The notes: generated by a model from the sequence alone, not told the origin. Positions 9,873 through 17,328 are shown, numbered from the stretch's first letter. The stretch is DNA of 18,397 nt from DASZGI01 sp035938995 (GCF_035938995.1 NZ_DASZGI010000221.1:1-18397), one strand, 5' to 3'. Translations and numbers: made by a program.

Positions 9873-10010
9873 GCACCAGCACGTTTGAAGAGTGCCGATC
9901 ATCGTCATCACGCTGTGCTCTGCCTATTGAGCTAGCAGACCACGAGCGGTCCGCGCGGGGGTCGAACCCGCAACCCAGCGTTGTCAGTCTGCACTCGGTC
10001 GATCTGGTGC
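9873..10010 (-). ncRNA. Circularly permuted tRNA-like RNA, copy 2
   Basis: Read on the minus strand, the parts of a tRNA occur in permuted order. The anticodon-stem 3' strand is CGCTG (9980-9976), followed by variable GGTT. The T arm is GCGGG-TTCGACC-CCCGC (9971-9955), then acceptor 3' strand GCGGACC (9954-9948), linker GCTCGT and acceptor 5' strand GGTCTGC (9941-9935). U8-A9, the D arm GCTC-AATAGGCA-GAGC (9932-9917) and A26 come next, then anticodon-stem 5' strand CAGCG (9915-9911). Acceptor strands pair 7/7 with one G-U; anticodon strands pair 5/5. D-loop GG and T-loop TTC allow the usual elbow. The flanks pair again: GAGTGC with GCACTC, then GCACCAG with CTGGTGC, which I use as boundaries. 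The 3' flank before CGCTG reads CTGACAA, a canonical anticodon loop for GAC (Val). It is either a permuted tRNA or a tRNA mimic like YrlA Y RNA. Confidence 0.8.
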
Positions 10011-10031
10011 TCGGCGGCGAATACTGAGTCT

Positions 10032-10165
10032 GGAGCGAGAGTCTGAGATTGATCGAGGCTGCCTCTGCCAGTTGGGCTACCCCGGCCCGAGTGCCGGGGG
10101 CGGGATTCGAGCCCGCACTTTTCACCTCGTGGGTCAGCTTCAGCTTCAGCTTCAGCTTGCGCTCC
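10032..10165 (-). ncRNA. Circularly permuted tRNA-like RNA, copy 1
   Basis: The architecture matches copy 2, and the sequence differs. In minus-strand order: anticodon-stem 3' strand GAGGT (10128-10124), a 7-nt variable region, T arm GCGGG-CTCGAAT-CCCGC (10116-10100), acceptor 3' strand CCCCGGC (10099-10093), linker ACTCGG, acceptor 5' strand GCCGGGG (10086-10080), U8-A9, D arm GCCCAACTGGCAGAGGC (10077-10061), A, and anticodon-stem 5' strand GCCTC (10059-10055). Acceptor strands pair 7/7; anticodon strands pair 5/5 with one G-U. D-loop GG is present. T-loop position 54 is C instead of U. Outer pairing is weaker: AGCTGA with TCAGACT (one bulge), then GGAGCG with CGCTCC, which sets the tentative ends. 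It begins 41 nt past the stop of the upstream gene on the same strand. Confidence 0.78.
10134..10157. repeat. Hexanucleotide repeat (TCAGCT)4 in the 5' arm of tRNA-like copy 1
   Basis: Four perfect head-to-tail copies of TCAGCT (AGCTGA on the RNA strand) lie just 5' of the anticodon-stem strand of copy 1. The innermost copy can pair with TCAGACT in the 3' flank. The tract looks like slipped-strand expansion within the outer stem. Confidence 0.8.
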
Positions 10166-10172
10166 TCGCGCA

Positions 10173-10196
10173 TCCCTCCCGCTCGCGCGGGAGGGA
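10173..10196 (-). promoter_or_regulatory. Strong hairpin with GCGA tetraloop between gene and RNAs
   Basis: On the minus strand TCCCTCCCGC (10196-10187) and GCGGGAGGGA (10182-10173) form a perfect 10-bp stem closed by GCGA, a GNRA-type loop. It starts 10 nt after the stop codon of the 244-aa gene and ends 7 nt before the proposed 5' end of RNA copy 1. It may terminate part of the mRNA, or be a processing/stability element separating message from RNAs. Confidence 0.6.
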
Positions 10197-10206
10197 ACTC
10201 ATGGGG

Positions 10207-10941
10207 CTACCCGAACAGGTAGCCGAATACTGCGTCACCGACGTGCTGGTCGGTGACGGCGGTGCCGTTGGCCTCCTCGCGCGCGAACTTGACCGCCGCC
10301 TGAAGCGACTCCACCCGCTCCAGCAGCTCGTTGATCCGCACGGCCGGCAGCGCGCCGGAGAACTTCACGGTCGTCCAGTACCCGACCGGGATGTCCTCGT
10401 AGTACACCTCGACCTGCGCCGGGTGCTTCTCGGTGGCCTCGGCCTTCACGTGGTTGCGCGGGACCTTCTTGGTCTTGATCGTCTTGACCGGCTCGGTCTT
10501 CCACGCGTCGGTCGACGGGTCGTGCGACCAGGCCTCGGCGGCGTCCAGCACCGGCAGCTTCTTGACGAAGGTGTGCAGGTCGGTGAGCTGCTTCTCCAGG
10601 AACAGCAGGTAGCTGACCGGCGCGTCCTTGACCAGGGTGCGCCCGTCCACGGTCACGTCCGCCTTTGCGACGCAGTTGGCCCAATCCTTGGTCGCGGTGA
10701 CGTCGAACAGGCGGGTCAGTGTCGCGGCGGTGCGCCGCAGCACCTCCTCGGCCTTGACCTGCACGCGCGTGGACTCGGGCGGCAGCTGCTCGCCCTCCTC
10801 GTCCTTCGCCTGGTACGTGCGCGAGATGCCGGACAGCAGTACCGCCTTCTGCACGGCGTGATGCGCCTCGGTCAGCTCCTGGAAGGACTTGCTCTTGACG
10901 CCCTTCTCCACCGCGATGATCTGGTTGAGCTTCGTCGCCAC
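10207..10941 (-). CDS. Conserved actinobacterial protein of unknown function linked to tRNA-like RNAs
   Basis: The protein is 244 aa, soluble, with no signal peptide or membrane segment. I recall near-identical N-termini (MATKLNQIIAVEKGVKS) in proteins annotated only as hypothetical in actinomycetes and actinophages, possibly DUF7873; that is from memory and unverified. Visible parts: a helical N-terminus (1-35), a charged segment LPPESTRVQVKAEEVLRRT (53-71), a middle region with VSYLLFLEKQLTDLHTF (109-125), a strongly basic patch VKTIKTKKVPRNHVK (152-166) that could bind RNA, and a well-ordered C-terminus ending DAVFGYLFG. There is one Cys and no nuclease or ligase motif that I recognise. 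The GTG start has AGGAGG about 9 nt upstream. Two tRNA-like RNAs follow on the same strand, so a ribonucleoprotein role is inferred, not shown. Confidence 0.88.
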   Translation of the reverse strand: MATKLNQIIAVEKGVKSKSFQELTEAHHAVQKAVLLSGISRTYQAKDEEGEQLPPESTRVQVKAEEVLRRTAATLTRLFDVTATKDWANCVAKADVTVDGRTLVKDAPVSYLLFLEKQLTDLHTFVKKLPVLDAAEAWSHDPSTDAWKTEPVKTIKTKKVPRNHVKAEATEKHPAQVEVYYEDIPVGYWTTVKFSGALPAVRINELLERVESLQAAVKFAREEANGTAVTDQHVGDAVFGYLFG

Positions 10942-11111
10942 CGGTGGCCCCCTCCTGTTTCCCTTCGTTCCACGCCGTGTGCGCGGATGTTCCCCTCGAT
11001 TCCGCGGAAACGTTAGCAGCAGGCCACTGATGTCCGCGACATAATTCGCCCGGCTCCGGGAACGCGCTCGGATCGGACCGCGCTCCGGGTTCGGTATGGG
11101 ATCCTTGGACG

Positions 11112-12239
11112 ATGAGCGCGACGCTGGCCTTCGGCCCCTATCCGGTGGACCCGCCGGTGGTGCTCGCGCCCATGGCCGGGATCACCAACGTGGCGTTCCG
11201 CGAGCTGTGCCGGGAGCAGGGCGCGGCGGTCTACGTGTGCGAGATGATCACCACGCAGGCGCTGGTCGCCCGCAATCCGAAGACCTTCCGCATGATCGAG
11301 TTCGGCGAGCGGGAGAATCCGCGCAGCCTCCAGCTTTACGGGGTGGACCCGGCGACGGTGCGCAAGGCGGTCGAGATGATCGTCGACGAGGGGCGCGCGG
11401 ACCACATCGACGCCAACTTCGGGTGCAGCGTGCGCAAGGTGACCCGGCGCGGCGGCGGGTCGGCTCTGCCGTGGAAGCGATCCCTGTTCCGGCAGATCCT
11501 GCGCGCGCTGGTCGAGCCGGCCGCGGCGGCGGGGGTGCCGGTGACGATCAAGATGCGCAAGGGCATCGACGACGACCACCTCACCTACCTCGAGGCCGGC
11601 CGCATCGCCCAGGAGGAGGGGGTCGCGGCGGTCGCCCTGCACGCGCGCACCGGGGAGCAGCGCTACTCCGGCGAGGCCGACTGGGAGTCGATCTACCACC
11701 TCAAGCAGGCGCTCGACATCCCGGTCCTCGGCAACGGGGACATCTGGGAGGCGGACGACGCGCTGCGGATGATGCGCGAGACCGGTTGCGACGGGGTCGT
11801 GGTGGGCCGCGGCTGCCTCGGCCGGCCGTGGCTGTTCGCGGATCTGGCCGCCGCGTTCCGAGGCGACCCGACCCGCCGGATGCCGAACCTGGGCGAGGTC
11901 GCGTCCGTGATGCGCCGGCACGCCGAGCTGCTGTGCCGGTGGCTGGAGGATGAGCGCGAGGGTGTGACCGGCTTCCGCAAGCACGTCGCCTGGTACCTCA
12001 AGGGTTTCCCGGTCGGCGCCGAGCTGCGCCGCTCGCTGGCCATGGCCTCGTCGATGGCCGAGCTGGACGATCTGCTGGCCCGGCTGGACCCGGCCGAGCC
12101 GTTCCCGGCCGCGAACCTCGGCCAGCCGCGCGGGCGCACCAATGCCCCCGCCCGGGTGGTGCTGCCGTACGGCTGGCTGGACAACCGCGACGACGACACC
12201 GTGCCCGAAGGCGCTGAGCTGGACGATTCGGGTGGTTGA
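11112..12239 (+). CDS. dusB: tRNA-dihydrouridine synthase (DusB-like)
   Basis: This FMN enzyme reduces uridines in the tRNA D-loop to dihydrouridine with NADPH. The protein is 375 aa. It opens the TIM barrel with VVLAPMAGITNVAFRELC. The catalytic Cys is C105 in DANFGCSVRKVTRRGGGSAL; the usual GCP is GCS here. IKMRKGIDDDH, ALHARTGEQRYSG and the phosphate-binding GNGDIWEADDAL and VVVGRGCLGRPW follow. The last 60 residues are a helical domain with a Pro/Arg-rich tail. The ATG at 11112 has only a weak GGA upstream; a TATGGG at 11095-11100 may be a -10 that gives a very short leader. It diverges from the unknown gene that precedes the tRNA-like RNAs, a suggestive but possibly chance neighbour. Confidence 0.95.
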   Translation: MSATLAFGPYPVDPPVVLAPMAGITNVAFRELCREQGAAVYVCEMITTQALVARNPKTFRMIEFGERENPRSLQLYGVDPATVRKAVEMIVDEGRADHIDANFGCSVRKVTRRGGGSALPWKRSLFRQILRALVEPAAAAGVPVTIKMRKGIDDDHLTYLEAGRIAQEEGVAAVALHARTGEQRYSGEADWESIYHLKQALDIPVLGNGDIWEADDALRMMRETGCDGVVVGRGCLGRPWLFADLAAAFRGDPTRRMPNLGEVASVMRRHAELLCRWLEDEREGVTGFRKHVAWYLKGFPVGAELRRSLAMASSMAELDDLLARLDPAEPFPAANLGQPRGRTNAPARVVLPYGWLDNRDDDTVPEGAELDDSGG

Positions 12240-12245
12240 TCAACA

Positions 12246-12276
12246 CTTCGAGGAGGCCGACCCGGCCGCCTCGAAG
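12246..12276 (+). terminator. Terminator after dus
   Basis: CTTCGAGG (12246-12253) pairs with CCTCGAAG (12269-12276). Inside, after an A-G mismatch, GGCCG pairs with CGGCC over a 3-nt loop. An outer GATCAA/TTGATC pair (12238-12243 and 12281-12286) can extend the base. It starts 6 nt after the dus stop. Confidence 0.75.
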
Positions 12277-12364
12277 CGTCTTGATCGATAGTGGGTTCCG
12301 GGCGGGTGCGCGGAGGGTAGGAGCCGCTCGAGCCGTCCGCGGCATCGCGAGAGAGGGGCCTGGC

Positions 12365-13123
12365 GTGCAGATCCTTGGTATCGACATCGGCGGATCGGGT
12401 GTCAAGGGCGCCCCGGTGGATTCGGACAGCGGCGAACTCGCGGCCGAGCGCTTCCGGATCGAGACCCCGCAACCGGCGACGCCCGAGGCGGTCGCGGAAA
12501 CGGTCGGCGAGGTCGCGAAGCATTTCTCCTGGAGCGGACCGGTCGGCGTGACGTATCCCGGCGTAGTCATTCGCGGGACCGTGCATACGGCGGCGAACAT
12601 GGACCACAGCTGGATAGGCGTCGACGCGGCGGCATTGTTCGGCAAGGTGCTTGACACCGGCGGCTCAGGCGCGCCACGGGTGCTCAACGACGCCGACGCA
12701 GCTGGAGTGGCCGAGATGGCGCACGGGGCGGGGCGCGGCCGGGACGGCGTGGTGCTGATGCTCACCTTCGGCACCGGCATCGGTTCGGCGCTGTTCCTCG
12801 ACGGGAAGCTGGTGCCGAACACCGAGCTCGGCCACCTCGAGCTGCACGGCAAGGACGCCGAACTGCGGGCGTCCGCGCGCATCCGCGCCGAGAAGGAGCT
12901 GAGCTGGGACAAGTGGGCCGAGCGGGTGCAGGAGTACCTGGACCTGGTCGAGAAGCTGCTCAGCCCGGAACTGATTCTCGTCGGCGGCGGCGTGGCCAAG
13001 CACGCGGACAAGTTCGTGCCGCTGCTGAAGCTGCGCGCCGAGATCGTCGGAGCGAAGCTGATGAACGAGGCGGGGATCGTCGGCGCGGCGATGGCCGCGG
13101 CGCCTGGCACTGCCTCACAATAA
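12365..13123 (+). CDS. ppgK: Polyphosphate glucokinase
   Basis: PPGK phosphorylates glucose to glucose 6-phosphate using polyphosphate or ATP; it is the main glucokinase type of many actinomycetes. The protein is 252 aa, usual for the family. Motifs are: phosphate loop ILGIDIGGSGVKGAPVD (3-19), catalytic Asp in VLNDADAAGVAEM (about D109), second phosphate loop LTFGTGIGSALFLDG (133-147), and the PPGK-type segment TELGHLELHGKDAELRAS. It lacks the Cys zinc motif of other ROK kinases, as expected for PPGK. The frame stays open upstream, but the GTG at 12365 has AGAGGGG about 7 nt before it and starts exactly at the conserved N-terminus. It stands alone after the dus terminator. Confidence 0.95.
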   Translation: MQILGIDIGGSGVKGAPVDSDSGELAAERFRIETPQPATPEAVAETVGEVAKHFSWSGPVGVTYPGVVIRGTVHTAANMDHSWIGVDAAALFGKVLDTGGSGAPRVLNDADAAGVAEMAHGAGRGRDGVVLMLTFGTGIGSALFLDGKLVPNTELGHLELHGKDAELRASARIRAEKELSWDKWAERVQEYLDLVEKLLSPELILVGGGVAKHADKFVPLLKLRAEIVGAKLMNEAGIVGAAMAAAPGTASQ

Positions 13124-13140
13124 GAACCGCCTCACAATAA
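13112..13140 (+). repeat. 12-bp direct repeat spanning the ppgK stop codon
   Basis: GCCTCACAATAA occurs at 13112-13123, where its TAA is the ppgK stop, and again at 13129-13140. The second copy lies in the loop of a small ACCGC/GCGGT hairpin (13126-13147). It looks like a short local duplication. Confidence 0.8.
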
Positions 13141-13345
13141 AAGCGGTGTCGCAGTAAGCGTGATTGCTCGCTTCAGTTCGGCGCGCGTTCGGTGGAGCGT
13201 GTTCGACGTCGCGTAATCGGGGTCTAAACGGGAAACCGGTCATATCTGGCTGACAGGCGCGTACGCCTTTGTCCGACTACCGTGGGTACGACAGGACGCA
13301 CCGACTGTCGTGGGTCCTGTGTCATGTGTGAGCAAGAAGGTGAGC

Positions 13346-13990
13346 ATGGCGTCGCGGCGGTTCGCGCGGGGAACGGTGGTGACCGGCCTGCTGATGCTGG
13401 CCGCGGCTCCGCTCGCGCTCGCCGCGTGCTCCTCGGCCCCGTCGCCGACGCCCGACATCTCGCCCAACCCTGCCGTCGCCCCGCACGACGAGCGGATCAC
13501 CCTGCCGGAGACCATGGGCTTGGCGCTGCGGCATCCCGCGCCTGCCGATCGGACGGAGCATCAGATCCTCTACACCGTGCAGCAATCGATCCGTTCCCAA
13601 CTGCACGCCGAATACGGGCCGGGCGCCAACGACCCGCTGCTGACCGCTTACTGGTCCGGGGATGGCCTGGCGGCAGTGCGGCGCGAGGTGACGGCCTGGG
13701 CGAAGCGCGGCGAGCAGCCAGTGGGTGTGCTGGTGGTCAGCAACGTGAGTTACAGCGCGCCGGGCGCTGACGGCAAGGGGACCGTGTCGTACTGCGCGAA
13801 CTGGCAGAACGTGAACCGCGGCAACTCTGCCACCCACGTCGTCGGCGCGGCGGTGCAGCAGCGGGGCACTGCGGGCACATACACGACGCTGACGTTCGCC
13901 AGAAACACCGGCAATCGCGGCGGCCGCTGGAAAGTGACCGCGATGACTGAGAGTCCGAAGTCGCCGCGCTGCCCGACGTCGGGTCATTAG
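13346..13990 (+). CDS. Secreted lipoprotein of unknown function
   Basis: The protein is 214 aa with a clear lipoprotein signal: basic MASRRFARG, hydrophobic TVVTGLLMLAAAPLALA, and lipobox LAAC with the lipidated Cys at 28. A Ser/Pro linker (SSAPSPTPDISPNP) follows. The mature part has QILYTVQQSIRSQL and a C-terminal half that looks beta-rich (VGVLVVSNVSYS, TVSYCANWQNV, TYTTLTFARN, RWKVTAMTE), with Cys residues near 158 and 209. It should sit on the outer face of the membrane. I do not recognise the family. The ATG at 13346 has AGAAGG 5 nt upstream; a GTG at 13328 is open but has no ribosome binding site. Confidence 0.85.
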   Translation: MASRRFARGTVVTGLLMLAAAPLALAACSSAPSPTPDISPNPAVAPHDERITLPETMGLALRHPAPADRTEHQILYTVQQSIRSQLHAEYGPGANDPLLTAYWSGDGLAAVRREVTAWAKRGEQPVGVLVVSNVSYSAPGADGKGTVSYCANWQNVNRGNSATHVVGAAVQQRGTAGTYTTLTFARNTGNRGGRWKVTAMTESPKSPRCPTSGH

Positions 13991-14018
13991 CGCAGGTCAT
14001 TGACGCAGGTCATCAACG

Positions 14019-14054
14019 CAGCAGGGCTCTGCGTCAGAACGCAGAGCCCTGCTG
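14019..14054. terminator. Bidirectional terminator between the lipoprotein gene and glyS
   Basis: A 15-bp perfect inverted repeat (arms 14019-14033 and 14040-14054, core GGGCTCTGCG/CGCAGAGCCC) closes a 6-nt loop. It lies 28 nt after the lipoprotein stop and 25 nt after the glyS stop on the other strand. It is the strongest hairpin in the window. A tandem CGCAGGTCAT pair (13991 and 14004) precedes it. Confidence 0.9.
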
Positions 14055-14079
14055 ATCGTTCCCGATTCCTCCGCCTGCT

Positions 14080-15468
<1,389 letters not shown>

Positions 15469-15574
15469 CAGAGGTCTCCATCCGGCTGGCGGTCGGCGGG
15501 CGCGACGGGCGCGATCCCCGTGGTGATTCCGGCGCGGGTGCGGTGTCAGTTGCTTGGCGTCATCCGCGGCCGGA

Positions 15575-15591
15575 GCCCCTAGCTTAGGAGC
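15575..15591 (-). terminator. Hairpin between the DUF1906 gene and glyS
   Basis: On the minus strand GCTCCTA and TAGGGGC form a 7-bp stem (one G-U pair) with a 3-nt loop, 54 nt after the stop of the DUF1906 gene. The G-U pair means it folds better as a minus-strand RNA, which fits termination of that gene ahead of glyS. Confidence 0.45.
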
Positions 15592-15644
15592 ACCGGGCGA
15601 TGATAGCGAACTGAATTGGCCTGGTGTGGATGGGTGAGGGCTCG

Positions 15645-17186
15645 TCACCCGCGCGCCACCGCGCTGTTGACCAGATCGGAGTCTATGTCCAGCGCGATCC
15701 CGCCGACCGTCACCGTGTGCGCGCCCGCGTACTGCTTGGACCGCTGCGAGGCCGACCAGACCGTGGCGTTCAGGTACGGCGATCCGGTCAGGTTGGTGGC
15801 GTTGTCCCAGAGCGCGAACCACATCGCCTGCGGCTCGGCGAGCGCGCGGCCGGACAGGGTGGTATTGGTCTGCAGGTCGATCGCTGCCGAATCCGCGCTG
15901 GAGTACACCCCGGACACGTAACCACTGGCGTTCAGCTGCCTGGTCCAGGCGTCGAGGAAGCTGAGCACCGCGTTCCTGCAGCTCGCCTTCGTGTGGTCGT
16001 AGCCTTCCATGTCGTAGTAGATCGGCGTTCCCTGGCCCAGGTGGAACATGGTCGCGTCGGCCACGGCCTGGTTGGCGGCCGCGGTCCCCTCCGAGGCGGC
16101 CTGCGACGGGTTTATCTCCTGGCTGAAGCTGTCGCACGGCGCCTGCAGCCCGACGAAGGTAGGCATCAGCGACCAGCCCATGGCCTCGGTGGCCTGGATC
16201 CAGCTCGCGGACAGGTTGCCGTAGTCGCAGGCCATTTCCTGGCCGCCGATGTAGATGGCGGTGGCGGAGTACTTGGCCCGCCAGGCCTTCATCGTCGCCA
16301 GCGAGGGAGCGGTGCAGGTGTCGAAGCCGGCCAGGGTGCCGGACGTCGCGGCCACGGGCGGCGCGGGCGACGGCTTGGCCGGCGGCGTGGGCGCGGGCGT
16401 GGGTGACGGCCCGACCGGCGAGGGGGGCGGGGACGGCCACCAGCCCACGAGCCCCGGCGGCAGGGTCGACGTCGGAGACGGCTGTGAGGCGGCGCTCGAG
16501 GGCTTGTTGGCTGGGGCCGTGGCCTTGGCCTGCCGGTTCGGCTGGGCCGGGGCCGTGGGTTTGGCGGATCCGGCGGATGAGCCGGCCGCCGCCCGGCCGG
16601 ACATGGCCTGGCGCAGGTTGGTCAGCATCTGCAGCATCGCGTCCGGATCGGAACCGTAGGTCGCGGTGACGGAGAAGGCCGGGTTCGGCGTGGCGAGCGC
16701 GAACTCGTGCAGCGCCGCGTTCTGCATGATCGTGCCAGGCGCGACGTTCATGTGCGGCGTCAGCCGGTTGGGCCCCGGCTGCGCCCGCTGATCGGTCTGC
16801 ACCGGCGTGGACGGCTGGCCCGGGGCGGCCGGGGCGCCGATGCTCAGCGTGTCGGCCCGGCCGATCAGGCCCGGTGGGCAGTTCTGGTTGGGGCCGGGGG
16901 TGCCGAGATAAACCGCGTTAATGTCGTAGCGGACGCATTGACTGGGGTCCTTATCCAGCGAGTACACCGGCCAGCCGGCCGGGACCTTGATCTGGTAGCC
17001 GCGGAACTGCACCGTTTTCATGGCCGGTAGCGCCCGTCCGGCGGGTGCGGCAGTCGTTTTCTTCGCGACCGGCCGGATGGCGGCGGTGAGGGTTACATCG
17101 GAGATAACGTGCTGAGGCCCCACCCCCGATCCGATTCCCCCGAAGGCGTACCCGCCGACCATGACAGCCACTGCCGCGCGACGCAT
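15645..17186 (-). CDS. Secreted DUF1906 (Rv2525c-like) glycoside-hydrolase-like protein
   Basis: The protein is 513 aa. The N-terminus (MRRAAVAVMVGGYAFGGIGSG) looks like a secretion signal. Residues 57-190 form a domain with VQFRGYQIKVPAGWPVY and CVRYDINAVYLGTPGPNQNC. A Pro/Ala/Ser/Thr-rich linker fills 197-282, with PSPPPSPVGPSPTPAPTP-type repeats. The C-terminal domain (285-513) matches DUF1906: GFDTCTAPSLATMKAW, YIGGQ, and an acidic barrel site in PIYYDMEGYD (D392, E394). Homologues such as Rv2525c are exported and tied to the cell wall, but no enzymatic activity is firmly established for them as far as I know. The ATG at 17186 has GGGGGA about 6 nt upstream. A cell-surface role next to uppS is plausible. 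Confidence 0.9.
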   Translation of the reverse strand: MRRAAVAVMVGGYAFGGIGSGVGPQHVISDVTLTAAIRPVAKKTTAAPAGRALPAMKTVQFRGYQIKVPAGWPVYSLDKDPSQCVRYDINAVYLGTPGPNQNCPPGLIGRADTLSIGAPAAPGQPSTPVQTDQRAQPGPNRLTPHMNVAPGTIMQNAALHEFALATPNPAFSVTATYGSDPDAMLQMLTNLRQAMSGRAAAGSSAGSAKPTAPAQPNRQAKATAPANKPSSAASQPSPTSTLPPGLVGWWPSPPPSPVGPSPTPAPTPPAKPSPAPPVAATSGTLAGFDTCTAPSLATMKAWRAKYSATAIYIGGQEMACDYGNLSASWIQATEAMGWSLMPTFVGLQAPCDSFSQEINPSQAASEGTAAANQAVADATMFHLGQGTPIYYDMEGYDHTKASCRNAVLSFLDAWTRQLNASGYVSGVYSSADSAAIDLQTNTTLSGRALAEPQAMWFALWDNATNLTGSPYLNATVWSASQRSKQYAGAHTVTVGGIALDIDSDLVNSAVARG

Positions 17187-17301
17187 TAAAATCCCCCTGA
17201 TTAACCCCGTTGACATTGGTCCCCTGAAAGCTCGCGAGCACGCCAAAGACCGATTCGTCTCACAAATGCGGTCCCGGCGCACCGGCAGCAGTAATGTTCC
17301 C

Positions 17302-17328
17302 AGTATCCGCAGAGTTACGCACAGTTAC
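17302..17328 (-). promoter_or_regulatory. Putative promoter and direct repeats upstream of the DUF1906 gene
   Basis: On the minus strand two adjacent 10-bp copies, GTAACTGTGC and GTAACTCTGC (17328-17309), stand immediately before GGATACT (17308-17302), a fair -10 box. The repeat period is one helical turn, as for a regulator bound on one DNA face. A 5' leader of about 110 nt would follow. The remaining 17187-17508 sequence holds no gene that I can support. Confidence 0.35.

Noticed and set aside
9905..9988. Box C/D-type kink-turn (GUGAUGA and CUGA facing each other below the anticodon stem of copy 2)
   Set aside because: The three unpaired bases fall on the wrong strand for a standard kink-turn, and copy 1 has no UGAUGA at the equivalent place.
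9948..10086. An ordinary tRNA running from the 5' half of copy 1 to the 3' half of copy 2, interrupted by an intron
   Set aside because: The strands do not match: acceptor GCCGGGG cannot pair with GCGGACC, and anticodon strand GCCTC cannot pair with CGCTG. The permuted pairings within each element are complete.
9873..10165. Two-piece, permuted tmRNA
   Set aside because: tmRNA lacks a paired D arm and anticodon stem and has a tag-reading frame; both elements here have full D and anticodon stems and no tag frame.
15469..16440. Long N-terminal extension of the glyS frame
   Set aside because: It is the out-of-frame shadow of the DUF1906 gene on the same strand; the ATG at 15468 has a ribosome binding site and starts at the conserved N-terminus.
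17187..17260. ydaO-type c-di-AMP riboswitch before the DUF1906 gene
   Set aside because: Only a short resemblance (GGGGACCAA and GGGGTTAATC) is present. The later conserved half of the riboswitch would have to lie inside the coding region and is not there.
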